The notes beneath the pieces are model-generated. The model had not been told where the DNA came from, made no database searches, and saw only the letters and a program-made list of their open reading frames with translations. Positions 1 to 6,837 of a DNA stretch of 29,182 nt are shown here, one piece after another; within the stretch, counting starts at the first letter, position 1, and every line of letters begins with the position of its first letter. This DNA comes from RUG11462 sp045649405. Its GTDB lineage: Bacteria; Bacillota; Clostridia; Oscillospirales; Acutalibacteraceae. Where the stretch lies: positions 1 to 29,182 of the forward strand of contig JAZRPW010000052.1 of assembly GCA_045649405.1 (NCBI GenBank), in the 5' to 3' direction. The translations under genes were made by a program, and so were the position numbers.

Positions 1-985
1 AATTGTTTAAAAATAGGGAATAAGCTTCGTTAGCAATTTCTCTTGTAATATCAGTTTCAAACTTTAACTTTTTTTGAAAAGTTTCGGTTATAAGCTTGTT
101 ATTTCTTGCATGGAATTTGACAACTTTACAACGAAAACCTTGCTCTCGAAGTCTTCTGCAAACGCTCTCCGCAAGCACAAATAAAACTGATTTTACATCA
201 TCATTTGTCAGCAAATCTCTCGGCGTTGTGGTAGAATTGCCGATTGATTTTATATCAGGTAATTGGCTTTCTTTGTATACCGGTGTCATATCATATCCGT
301 TTGCATAAGAGTGAAGCATAAATCCTATTTTACCAAACCATTTTTGCAAAAGCTCTGGCTCGGTTTTAGCAAGGTCGCCGATTGTGTAACGATAATGATT
401 TTGCAACTTTTTATAAGTAGCAGGGCCAACATACAAAAGGTCATTTGCAGGAAGAGGCCAAACAACATCTTTAAAACTTTCCTTGGAAATTACCGTAACA
501 GCATCGGGTTTTTTATAGTCGCTCCCGAGTTTTGCAAAAATTTTGTTAAAACTAACACCAATACTGACGGTAATTCCAAGCTCTGATTTTACCCTTTTTC
601 TGATGAGGTGCGCGAGATTTTCACCACCACCATATAAATGGGCAGTTTTTGAAACATCAACCCAAGACTCATCAATTCCGAAAGCCTCAATGGTATCAGT
701 ATAATCAGACAAAATTTTATGAACCTCTTTTGAAAAACGCATATAAAGAGGGAAGTTAGGTGGTACTACAACTAACTTCGCGCATTTATTTTTAGCAGAC
801 CATAACGGCTCGCCAACTTTTAAATCATATTTTGATGCAATTTCGTTTTTAGTAAGAATGATGCCGTGTCTACTTTTATCATCGCCACCAACTGCAACAG
901 GTAAGTGCCTTATTTCTGGTCGATGTAAACATTCAACCGAAGCATAAAACTTATTGCAATCAATATGTAAAATAACCCTTTCCAT
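1..985 (-). CDS. dinB: Y-family DNA polymerase (DinB/Pol IV type), C-terminus cut by window edge
   Basis: Translesion DNA polymerase predicted to copy damaged templates in the cytoplasm. The minus frame is open from the ATG at 985 through base 1, about 328 codons, and runs off the window, so the C-terminus (part of the little-finger domain) is missing. The palm begins with HIDCNKFYASVE, putting the first catalytic Asp at residue 9. GIDESWVD follows at about 103-110, giving the Asp105-Glu106 metal-binding pair, and SIGVSFNKIFAKLGSD is the usual family segment after it. An SD-like AGGTGAT lies just upstream of the ATG. The gene has its own promoter and a LexA-type box next to the start, so SOS induction is likely. 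Family assignment is firm. Whether it is a chromosomal DinB or an UvrX-like variant cannot be decided without the C-terminus. Confidence 0.93.
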   Translation of the reverse strand, partial: MERVILHIDCNKFYASVECLHRPEIRHLPVAVGGDDKSRHGIILTKNEIASKYDLKVGEPLWSAKNKCAKLVVVPPNFPLYMRFSKEVHKILSDYTDTIEAFGIDESWVDVSKTAHLYGGGENLAHLIRKRVKSELGITVSIGVSFNKIFAKLGSDYKKPDAVTVISKESFKDVVWPLPANDLLYVGPATYKKLQNHYRYTIGDLAKTEPELLQKWFGKIGFMLHSYANGYDMTPVYKESQLPDIKSIGNSTTTPRDLLTNDDVKSVLFVLAESVCRRLREQGFRCKVVKFHARNNKLITETFQKKLKFETDITREIANEAYSLFLNN

Positions 986-1000
986 TTATATCACCTAAAA

Positions 1001-1013
1001 GAACAAATGTTCG
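1001..1013. promoter_or_regulatory. LexA/DinR-type SOS box
   Basis: GAAC-AAAT-GTTC is a perfect inverted repeat with a 4-nt centre. On the minus strand it reads CGAACATTTGTTC, close to the Gram-positive LexA consensus CGAACRNRYGTTYC. It lies between the polymerase -10 box and its ribosome site, where bound LexA would cover the transcription start region. Confidence 0.8.
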
Positions 1014-1021
1014 ATAAATTT

Positions 1022-1050
1022 ATTTTACACCAAACAAACGCATTTGTCAA
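1022..1050 (-). promoter_or_regulatory. Sigma-A promoter of the Y-family polymerase gene
   Basis: On the minus strand, -35 TTGACA (1045-1050), a 17-nt spacer and -10 TAAAAT (1022-1027). The predicted start falls beside the LexA box. Confidence 0.8.
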
Positions 1051-1064
1051 TAGGAAAATAAAGA

Positions 1065-1094
1065 AAAAAGAGATGCATTTTTGCATCTCTTTTT
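1065..1094 (-). terminator. Intrinsic terminator after the CPBP protease gene
   Basis: A 13-bp perfect stem (arms 1065-1077 and 1082-1094) with a 4-nt loop. The arms are A/T-tailed, giving a U-rich 3' end on the minus strand just after the stop of the CPBP gene. The symmetric tails would also allow termination in the other direction. Confidence 0.85.
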
Positions 1095-1098
1095 GTGA

Positions 1099-1782
1099 TT
1101 AAATTATTCCGAAAATTATAAAACCAATAGTATTTATTGCAAAGTTAGAAAAGGCGTGAACAAGCCAAGAATTGTATATATTTTCTTGTTTTTCGTTAAG
1201 GAAGTTGAATATACAACCACCAACAAAAAGCCCTAAAACAGCCAAAATAAATATTCCTACATTAAACCATTCTGCAGTCATTCCAAAATGATAAAAAGCA
1301 AAAAGCGCAGAACTAAATATGTAAGCAAATAGGCGAGAGGTTTGTGATTTTAGTGTTATAAAAGCAAAACCACGGAAGAAAAATTCTTCTAAAAGTGAAT
1401 TGATAAATGAAATGTAAAGAGCAACAAATACAAAGTTTTCAGCAGACACACCAGCACTTTGAGTTAATTGACTTGCAATTCCTGAAAAATCAATTAAATC
1501 CTTGAAAACAAAATACGCAATTAGTATTACGCTAAATACACCAAAGCCAAGCAAAAGAGCCGTGAAAAATCCTTTTTTATTTGGTGTGAATAACTTTTTG
1601 ATTTTTTCAAATTCTGTTTTGTTAAACAAAAAATATGTAAAAGGAATGACTAAAAACAAAACCAATTTGATTAACGATTTTATTAAGTAACTTGGTTGTA
1701 TTATTGCATCAACCACACTCATTGCAATCGAGCAAAATAGCACCGAAATAATTATATATAAAGATTTTTTATTGAATTTCAT
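1099..1782 (-). CDS. CPBP family intramembrane metalloprotease (CAAX protease/Abi type)
   Basis: A polytopic membrane protein of 227 residues with several hydrophobic segments. The CPBP (PF02517-type) motifs are visible: EEFFFRG with Glu132, Glu133 and Arg137; FAFYHFG with His165; and VHAFSN with His209 and Asn213. These residues form the glutamate-type metalloprotease site in the membrane. Family members cleave CAAX proteins in eukaryotes; bacterial ones act in bacteriocin immunity or processing, or have unknown targets. The ATG at 1782 was chosen because it has an AAGG ribosome site 7 nt upstream. An in-frame GTG at 1824 would extend the protein by 14 residues, but it lies next to the -10 box of the gene's apparent promoter. 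No bacteriocin gene is adjacent, so the substrate is unknown. Confidence 0.85.
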   Translation of the reverse strand: MKFNKKSLYIIISVLFCSIAMSVVDAIIQPSYLIKSLIKLVLFLVIPFTYFLFNKTEFEKIKKLFTPNKKGFFTALLLGFGVFSVILIAYFVFKDLIDFSGIASQLTQSAGVSAENFVFVALYISFINSLLEEFFFRGFAFITLKSQTSRLFAYIFSSALFAFYHFGMTAEWFNVGIFILAVLGLFVGGCIFNFLNEKQENIYNSWLVHAFSNFAINTIGFIIFGII

Positions 1783-1814
1783 AAAATTACCTTGCGCTTT
1801 CAATTTATGTGTAA

Positions 1815-1843
1815 ATTTTACCACAATTATGTTTTGTTTTCAA
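1815..1843 (-). promoter_or_regulatory. Promoter of the CPBP protease gene
   Basis: On the minus strand, -35 TTGAAA (1838-1843), a 17-nt spacer ending in TGTGG, and -10 TAAAAT (1815-1820). Its position supports translation from the ATG at 1782 rather than the GTG at 1824. Confidence 0.7.
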
Positions 1844-1891
1844 CCAAACTTCAAAATATTCACAAAATTTTAAGAAATGATACATTATCAC

Positions 1892-1920
1892 TTTACAAAT
1901 TTAAAAAAATAAGTTAAAAT
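1892..1920 (+). promoter_or_regulatory. Promoter of ddh
   Basis: -35 TTTACA (1892-1897), 17-nt spacer, -10 TAAAAT (1915-1920), about 33 nt before the ddh start codon. It diverges from the CPBP promoter. Confidence 0.65.
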
Positions 1921-1952
1921 AGAAAAGTCTTTTAAAAGAAAGGTTTGATATT

Positions 1953-2933
1953 ATGAAAATTGGTATTTATGGTTACGGAAATTTAGGTAAAGGCATTGAA
2001 AATGCAATTAAACAAAATCCTGATATGGAATTGGTTGCAGTTTTTACCCGTCGTGACCCTAAAAGTTTGACAATTGCTACTGATACTGCGCAAGTGTGCA
2101 ATGTAAGCGATGTAGCAAATTTTAAAGATAAAATTGATGTTATGATACTTTGTGGTGGTAGTGCTACTGACTTGCCAGAGCAAACACCTTGCCTTGCAAA
2201 AATGTTCAACGTTGTTGATAGTTTTGATACACACGCAAAGATTCCTGAGCATTTTGAAAATGTTAATAAAGCAGCTAAAGAAAACGGTAAAGTTGCTATG
2301 ATTTCTGTTGGTTGGGACCCTGGTATGTTTTCTGTAAATCGTCTTTATGCAGGTGCAGTTTTGCCGGATGGTAAAGACTATACATTCTGGGGAAAAGGTG
2401 TAAGCCAAGGTCATTCTGACGCAATTAGAAGAATTGATGGCGTAAAGGATGCAAAGCAATATACAATTCCAATTGAAAAAGCGCTTGAAACCGTAAGAAG
2501 TGGCGAAACTCCTGATTTTACAACAAGAGAAAAACATTTAAGAGAATGTTTTGTTGTTGCAGAAGATGGTGCTGACAAACAAAGAATTGAAAAAGAAATT
2601 AAAGGAATGCCAAACTATTTTGCAGATTATGATACAATCGTTCATTTTATTTCTGCAGAAGAATTAGCTCGTGAGCATGCAGGAATTCCACATGGTGGTT
2701 TTGTAATTCGCAGTGGTAAAACTGGTGCTAATTTAGAAAACACACATGTAATTGAATACAGTTTAAAACTTGACTCAAACCCTGAATTCACAGCATCTGT
2801 TATTGTAGCATATGCTAGAGCAATATTTAGAATGTTCGGCGAAGGAATGAGCGGTTGTAAAACTGTTTTTGATATTCCACCTGCATATTTAAGCAGTAAA
2901 TCCGCAGAAGAGTTAAGAAAAGAATTATTGTAA
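1953..2933 (+). CDS. ddh: meso-Diaminopimelate D-dehydrogenase
   Basis: NADP-dependent enzyme that reductively aminates L-2-amino-6-oxopimelate (the open form of tetrahydrodipicolinate) to meso-diaminopimelate in one step, bypassing the acylated lysine/DAP routes. The product feeds peptidoglycan and lysine synthesis in the cytoplasm. It has 326 residues, the usual family length. The Rossmann fold opens with IGIYGYGNLG (residues 3-12), followed by VFTRRDP, which fits NADP preference. VGWDPGMFSVNR (about 120-131) and WGKGVSQGHSDAIRR (about 147-161) are characteristic substrate-domain segments. The start ATG has an AAAGG ribosome site 9 nt upstream. It is monocistronic, between its own promoter and a terminator. 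Confidence 0.95.
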   Translation: MKIGIYGYGNLGKGIENAIKQNPDMELVAVFTRRDPKSLTIATDTAQVCNVSDVANFKDKIDVMILCGGSATDLPEQTPCLAKMFNVVDSFDTHAKIPEHFENVNKAAKENGKVAMISVGWDPGMFSVNRLYAGAVLPDGKDYTFWGKGVSQGHSDAIRRIDGVKDAKQYTIPIEKALETVRSGETPDFTTREKHLRECFVVAEDGADKQRIEKEIKGMPNYFADYDTIVHFISAEELAREHAGIPHGGFVIRSGKTGANLENTHVIEYSLKLDSNPEFTASVIVAYARAIFRMFGEGMSGCKTVFDIPPAYLSSKSAEELRKELL

Positions 2934-2934
2934 A

Positions 2935-2970
2935 TAAAAACTCCCTTGCTTCAATGCAAGGGAGTTTTTA
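2935..2970. terminator. Bidirectional intrinsic terminator between ddh and the lipoprotein gene
   Basis: A 15-bp perfect stem (arms 2935-2949 and 2956-2970) with core CTCCCTTGC and a 6-nt loop. It is A-tailed on one side and T-tailed on the other, serving the two convergent genes. Confidence 0.9.
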
Positions 2971-2997
2971 TTACGTAGTAGAAGTTAGATATAATTA

Positions 2998-3708
2998 TTA
3001 AACAAGAAAAGCATTAGTTAGTGCGCCCGTAGAAGAAATTGTACCAACTACTGTAATATTATAGCCAATATCGATTTTTGTAAGTTCATCATAACATAAA
3101 TAGACATCAATTGTATGTATAAATTCGCCTGAATCGTGTGTTCCAACTTTGCAATAACCATTGTTAATTTCATATACAGTAGCTGAATGTTTAAAAATTT
3201 TACCTTCGAATTCGTTTTCAAACTTGACTTTGTTACTACTATACATAATTGTGTTCATATGAGTAACAGTTTCTATATCCAATTCGGTTGCTTCACTAAG
3301 CAATTTTGTCTTTTGTCTAGTAGTTGCATCTTTGTAGTCGTCTTTTGAAACATAAAAAATGTTACTATCGACTTTTTTTAATTGAACACCATTCTCATCT
3401 TCAATATATTCGAGTGTTACTTCTGATTTAGTTGAAGAACCAAATACTGACTGATTTTCTACAGTGATCAAAATAGTGTTCTCGTTAATTGCATATGTGA
3501 ATTCTCTCACTGAATTGTTATCTTCATAGTAAACATATGAACCTGTTCCATCTTTTTCAAACTTTAAATAAGAAGAGCCAGATGATCCGTGATTTAATAC
3601 ACCATACCATTCTATATCAACTAAATCTTTTGGTTTTAATTTCTTTTCACATGAACAAAAAGAGAGACATAGTACAACTGTTAATATTAATGCAATTATC
3701 CTTTTCAT
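2998..3708 (-). CDS. Predicted lipoprotein of unknown function
   Basis: A 236-residue protein, family not recognised. The N-terminus MKRIIALILTVVLCLSFCSC is a signal peptide with a probable lipobox ending at Cys20, with Ser at -1. The rest is hydrophilic and rich in beta-prone segments. Residues about 29-80 resemble the small beta-strand-rich 'lipocalin-like' modules common in clostridial lipoproteins, but this is only an impression. An AAAGGA ribosome site precedes the ATG. No convincing promoter lies between this gene and the structured RNA upstream (3772-3950), so expression may depend on read-through of that RNA's terminator. It is convergent with ddh. No partner gene hints at a role. Confidence 0.75.
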   Translation of the reverse strand: MKRIIALILTVVLCLSFCSCEKKLKPKDLVDIEWYGVLNHGSSGSSYLKFEKDGTGSYVYYEDNNSVREFTYAINENTILITVENQSVFGSSTKSEVTLEYIEDENGVQLKKVDSNIFYVSKDDYKDATTRQKTKLLSEATELDIETVTHMNTIMYSSNKVKFENEFEGKIFKHSATVYEINNGYCKVGTHDSGEFIHTIDVYLCYDELTKIDIGYNITVVGTISSTGALTNAFLV

Positions 3709-3771
3709 ATTTAAAAATCCTTTCTTTTTTCAGTTGTGTGTTTGTAAATTTATTTTTTAACCTCCTATAAC

Positions 3772-3805
3772 AAAAAAGTGTGTGCAACCCGAAGAATGCA
3801 CACAC
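3772..3805 (-). terminator. Intrinsic terminator with UUCG tetraloop ending the structured RNA
   Basis: On the minus strand, GTGTGTGC (3798-3805) pairs with GCACACAC (3778-3785). The inner part closes as C-UUCG-G, a very stable tetraloop. Six Us follow (3772-3777). Confidence 0.85.
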
Positions 3806-3950
3806 AAAAAACACAAACTTCGTTTTGCTACCACACAAAAACTAATCACAATCACCATAGAAATAGAGACGCGAAAATTGAAGCATGTGCTTTTATCAAA
3901 AATAAAAACACCTACTCCTATGGTGACAAAATATTTAGTTTTTGCGTGGT
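3772..3950 (-). ncRNA. Structured RNA of about 180 nt with own promoter and terminator (6S-like candidate or cis leader)
   Basis: The minus strand of this gene-free stretch folds strongly. The 5' end (3935-3951) pairs with 3829-3845 as a 17-bp closing stem with one G-U pair. After a small asymmetric bubble, 3912-3926 pairs with 3852-3866 as a second stem of about 15 bp including G-U pairs. Inside it, 3901-3910 and 3886-3895 form a 10-bp hairpin. A terminator hairpin follows. A strong promoter lies immediately upstream. A rod with closing stem, central bubble and apical stem, at about 180 nt, matches 6S RNA architecture, though the bubble is smaller than usual. Alternatively it is a leader of the lipoprotein gene. 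No known riboswitch consensus was recognised. Confidence 0.6.
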
Positions 3951-3956
3951 AATATC

Positions 3957-3985
3957 AGTATAGCATTTTCTTGTTAAAAAATCAA
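3957..3985 (-). promoter_or_regulatory. Promoter of the structured RNA
   Basis: On the minus strand, -35 TTGATT (3980-3985), a 17-nt spacer ending in the extended -10 TGC, and -10 TATACT (3957-3962). The predicted start is about 3950, the first bases of the closing stem. Confidence 0.75.
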
Positions 3986-3994
3986 CACTAAAAT

Positions 3995-4025
3995 AAAAAC
4001 TCCCTTTTTAAAAAGGGAGTTTTTT
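3995..4025. terminator. Intrinsic terminator of the alpha-galactosidase operon
   Basis: A near-perfect palindrome, AAAAACTCCC with its complement, directly abutting the stop codon of the alpha-galactosidase gene and giving a U-rich tail on the minus strand. The core CTCCC is shared with the terminator at 2935-2970. Confidence 0.85.
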
Positions 4026-6197
4026 CTATTTCTCTGTAAGTGTGAAAGTAAATGTTCTAAAGTCTCCGCCACCTCTGGTATTGATTAGCAAACCAACATT
4101 CATAATGGTGCTACCTGAAAGAGTTGTATCAAGTTCTTTTATGTAGTATTTTTTGTTTTTGTCAAGCCCAGTTGGGTAAATGAATTTAGCCTCAGGGTTA
4201 GGGTCGCAAAGTTTAACAAATGCAGTAATCAACGCTTTTGTTTTGTCTTTAGAAACAACATTAAAACCAAAATAATTTGATTCAAATGGATTTTCGAATC
4301 TATACAAATCGCCATTAAGAACAAGGTCTTGAACTTCCTTGTATTTTGCGACCTGCTCTTTAACCATTTCTTTGTCTTCGCTTGTAAAGTTTGAAGTATC
4401 AAGTTCGTAACCAAAAGCACCTAAATGAGCGATATCAGCGCGAGATTTAGCAGGTGTAATTCTGCTAGTTTGATGGTTAGGAACAACTGAAAAATGGCAA
4501 CTCATTGAAGAAAGTGGATAGCAAATTGAAGTACCAAATTGAATTTCTGTACGCTCGTTTGCATCTGAATCATCACTTGTCCAAATTTGTGGGAAATAGT
4601 GCAAAATTGCAGGGTCAAATCTGCCACCACCACCTGCACAACCTTCAAAAATAACATCAGGATTTCCGTTTACAATGCGCTCACAAAGGTCATAAAGACC
4701 AAGTGCGTATCTATGTGCAAATTCCTTTTGTTGTTCAGGTTTTAAAGAAAATGAATAAGACTCAGTAACATTTCTGTTATAGTCCCATTTAACATAATCA
4801 ATTTCGTTCTCTTTCAAAACTGTGTTAACAGAATTAACAATATAATCACGAACATCTGCTCGGGTTAAATCAAGCATATATTGATGCCTTGAATAGCAAC
4901 GTGGTCTGTTTGGTGTGCCAATTGCCCAGTCAGGATGTGCTCTAAACAAATCAGAGTCTTCATTAACCATTTCTGGCTCAAACCAAAGGCCAAACTTCAT
5001 TCCACATTTGTGAGTGTGTTCAATAATTGCTTTTAATCCACCTTGAAGTTTATCTTCGTTAACAACCCAGTCGCCAAGACCTGAACGGTCGCCATTTCTA
5101 ACGCCAAACCAACCATCGTCTAGAACAAACGTGTCAATTCCAGTTCCTTCAACAGCAGAAACAATATCCATCAATTTTTGATTATCAAAGTTAAAATATG
5201 TTCCTTCCCAGTTGTTAATAACAATTGGTCTTGGTTTTTTAACAAATCTTTTATTGATTAAGTGCTCTCTATAAACATCGTGGAAGGCTCTTGACATTCC
5301 GCCGAGACCTTCGTTTGAAAATGCAATAACAACTTCAGGTGTTTCAAGTTGTTCGCCAGCAGTTAAATTCCAAGCAAAATCGAAGTCGTTAATACCACCT
5401 GTGATTAAAGTTCTTCCTTGGCTTGTACCTTCAACTTTTAAAGCGTAAGATGAAGAATAAATAAGATTGAAACCATAAGCTTTACCGCTTGTTTCGTTGG
5501 TTTCAGGCTCTAAAACTGCAACAAACGGATTTAAAACAGATGAAGATGTTGTTCGTTTTGAATCAATTGAAACAACACCGTGATGCATATGAATTCTTTC
5601 AATTTTTCGCTCGCATGCCCAAGCGCCATAAAGCGATAAAATATCATAATCATTGCCAGGTAAATTAACTGTGAATGAAAAAGCACGAGTAACTTTGATT
5701 TTTTTGTCAGATTCATTTTTATAAACAATTCTTCTTGAAATAACACCAGTATCTTCATAAACTGTGTAATAAACATCAGCAGCGAAGTTAGTCACTTTGT
5801 CTTTTAAATGAAGAATAAGTGTTTCTTCGCCATCAAGCGATGGCATACCACTAATTTTTGGTTTTTTATCAAGAATTTCGTGCGAATCATAAAGCAATTC
5901 ACAAAGTCTGTCTCCGGTTTCATTTTCAACACAAACACAAGGCTCTCTATAGTCACCAGTGCCATAAAAAGCAACTTCAGGCATATAACTTGAATAAAAA
6001 TGGTCGTCTTTGCCCGGAATTGTCGCTTGTGTTGAGCCAGAGCCCGCGTGTCTTACATAAGAGATATCATCGTGACCAATTGTTTCTCCAAAATATAAAT
6101 GTTCAGCAACGTCATTTTCGTTGATTTTAAAGGCATAAGTAAAACCTTTGCCATCAAGGAAAAATGTTTTGTTTTCTGTGTAAAATTTAATACTCAT
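4026..6197 (-). CDS. Alpha-galactosidase, glycoside hydrolase family 36
   Basis: Hydrolyses alpha-1,6-linked galactose from raffinose-family sugars, melibiose or galactomannan by a retaining mechanism. It has 723 residues, the normal length of the large GH36 class (AgaA/RafA/MelA type), which acts as a tetramer. It has an N-terminal beta-sandwich, a central TIM barrel from about residue 325, and a C-terminal beta domain. Visible barrel motifs are FVLDDGWFG, LWFEPEMV, KWDYNRN with the nucleophile at about Asp472, CAGGGGRFD, and WTSDDSDANE with the acid/base at about Asp542. No signal peptide, so it is cytoplasmic and needs an importer not seen here. A GGAG ribosome site precedes the ATG, which follows the Dabb gene by 15 nt. 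It is the second gene of a two-gene operon. Confidence 0.95.
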   Translation of the reverse strand: MSIKFYTENKTFFLDGKGFTYAFKINENDVAEHLYFGETIGHDDISYVRHAGSGSTQATIPGKDDHFYSSYMPEVAFYGTGDYREPCVCVENETGDRLCELLYDSHEILDKKPKISGMPSLDGEETLILHLKDKVTNFAADVYYTVYEDTGVISRRIVYKNESDKKIKVTRAFSFTVNLPGNDYDILSLYGAWACERKIERIHMHHGVVSIDSKRTTSSSVLNPFVAVLEPETNETSGKAYGFNLIYSSSYALKVEGTSQGRTLITGGINDFDFAWNLTAGEQLETPEVVIAFSNEGLGGMSRAFHDVYREHLINKRFVKKPRPIVINNWEGTYFNFDNQKLMDIVSAVEGTGIDTFVLDDGWFGVRNGDRSGLGDWVVNEDKLQGGLKAIIEHTHKCGMKFGLWFEPEMVNEDSDLFRAHPDWAIGTPNRPRCYSRHQYMLDLTRADVRDYIVNSVNTVLKENEIDYVKWDYNRNVTESYSFSLKPEQQKEFAHRYALGLYDLCERIVNGNPDVIFEGCAGGGGRFDPAILHYFPQIWTSDDSDANERTEIQFGTSICYPLSSMSCHFSVVPNHQTSRITPAKSRADIAHLGAFGYELDTSNFTSEDKEMVKEQVAKYKEVQDLVLNGDLYRFENPFESNYFGFNVVSKDKTKALITAFVKLCDPNPEAKFIYPTGLDKNKKYYIKELDTTLSGSTIMNVGLLINTRGGGDFRTFTFTLTEK

Positions 6198-6212
6198 TTT
6201 TTATTTCTCCAA

Positions 6213-6515
6213 TTAAATTTCAAAGTCTAAACAACTTCTAATTGCAGTGAATGGACGCACCTTTTCATCTGCAACTTTAACGTGTTCAGGGTGTGTTGAA
6301 TAAAACTTCAAAGCATCAAAACTTTCAAATGTTGAATCAAGCATTAAATCAGCAGTTGAAGTTTCAAGTTTTTCTATTTGTACTTTGATTTCAACAAGGC
6401 CGTCAATTTTACCTTTCAAAGCTTCTAAACCTTCTTTGATTTGAGCCATAATTTCTAACTTTTGCTCATTCGAAAATTCATCTTTCAAGTTCCATAAAAT
6501 AATGTGTTTAACCAT
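6213..6515 (-). CDS. Dabb family (stress-responsive A/B barrel) protein
   Basis: A 100-residue alpha+beta barrel protein of the Dabb family (PF07876 type), which usually form dimers. The signature opening MVKHIILWNLKD, the central strand and the conserved FYSTHPEHVKVADEKVRPF segment are all present. Bacterial Dabb proteins are mostly uncharacterised; some plant and fungal relatives are stress proteins or polyketide cyclases. It is the first gene of the operon, 15 nt before the alpha-galactosidase and with a strong AGGAG ribosome site. A role in sugar metabolism is only suggested by this linkage. Family call is confident; function is unknown. Confidence 0.88.
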   Translation of the reverse strand: MVKHIILWNLKDEFSNEQKLEIMAQIKEGLEALKGKIDGLVEIKVQIEKLETSTADLMLDSTFESFDALKFYSTHPEHVKVADEKVRPFTAIRSCLDFEI

Positions 6516-6544
6516 TTTAAACTCCTTTAAAATAATTTTTTATA

Positions 6545-6573
6545 ATTGTAGCATAAACACTAAAAAAAGTAAA
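6545..6573 (-). promoter_or_regulatory. Promoter of the Dabb/alpha-galactosidase operon
   Basis: On the minus strand, -35 TTTACT (6568-6573), a 17-nt spacer ending in TGC (extended -10), and -10 TACAAT (6545-6550). No clear catabolite-response element was seen. Confidence 0.7.
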
Positions 6574-6598
6574 GATTTTTTGAAAAAGGACTAATTCA

Positions 6599-6664
6599 CA
6601 AAGTTTTAATCGATTTTTAATGCAAAATACACAAAAAAATCAATATATATTGCTCAAAACTTTG
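6599..6664. repeat. Widely spaced inverted repeat between divergent promoters
   Basis: CAAAGTTTT (6599-6607) is repeated in inverted form as AAAACTTTG (6656-6664), 48 nt apart, directly upstream of the purine promoter -35 box. It could be a pair of half-sites for a regulator, or chance in A/T-rich DNA. Confidence 0.35.
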
Positions 6665-6665
6665 C

Positions 6666-6695
6666 TTGACAATACAGTATATTGTATGTTAAAAT
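6666..6695 (+). promoter_or_regulatory. Promoter of the purine operon
   Basis: -35 TTGACA (6666-6671), 18-nt spacer, -10 TAAAAT (6690-6695). The riboswitch begins about 28 nt downstream. Confidence 0.8.
6669..6685. promoter_or_regulatory. Candidate operator in the purine promoter
   Basis: ACAATA-CAGTA-TATTGT is a 6-bp perfect inverted repeat overlapping the -35 box and spacer. It does not resemble the Bacillus PurR box. No cognate regulator is encoded in the window. Confidence 0.35.
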
Positions 6696-6723
6696 CGATA
6701 TATATAATATTAATAGATTTTTT

Positions 6724-6797
6724 ACGACTGACGGATGAGCGGATTTAACCGCAAAGGAGTAAAAATATCTAGGGATTTATGTCGACCGTCTGGGCAG
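6724..6797 (+). promoter_or_regulatory. ZTP riboswitch (pfl motif)
   Basis: Contains the conserved 5' block GACUGACGGA (6727-6736), a small hairpin GCGG-AUUUAA-CCGC (6739-6752), GGAGU after it, and the 3' block CGACCGUCUGGGCA (6783-6796). GACGG (6730-6734) pairs with CCGUC (6786-6790) as P1. This matches the ZTP aptamer, which senses ZTP/ZMP (AICAR ribotide) when 10-formyl-tetrahydrofolate is short and turns on purine and one-carbon genes. It fits exactly before a purine operon whose AICAR-using enzyme is the sixth gene. Confidence 0.93.
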
Positions 6798-6837
6798 TCT
6801 TATATTCTTTGTATAGGACTGTCCAATTTTATTTTTT
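6792..6837 (+). terminator. Riboswitch-controlled intrinsic terminator (expression platform)
   Basis: A 13-bp stem including G-U pairs: 6792-6804 with 6812-6824, loop UUCUUUG, then a U-rich tail (6827-6837). Its 5' arm starts with the GGGCA of the aptamer's conserved 3' block, so ligand binding and terminator formation compete, the layout of an ON switch. Confidence 0.88.

Noticed and set aside
96..586. Plus-strand ORFs opposite the left-edge polymerase gene
   Set aside because: They are antisense shadows of a minus-strand frame with clear Y-family polymerase motifs.
1783..1824. Upstream GTG start extending the CPBP protease by 14 residues
   Set aside because: The GTG lies next to the -10 box of the apparent promoter and lacks a ribosome site; the ATG at 1782 has AAGG at proper distance.
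1983..2537. 184-codon minus-strand ORF inside ddh
   Set aside because: Cys/Asn-rich shadow translation opposite an unmistakable meso-DAP dehydrogenase; no ribosome site or promoter.
3778..3963. 61-codon plus-strand ORF over the structured RNA
   Set aside because: No ribosome site, low-complexity composition, and it is antisense to a region whose inverted repeats, promoter and terminator explain the sequence.
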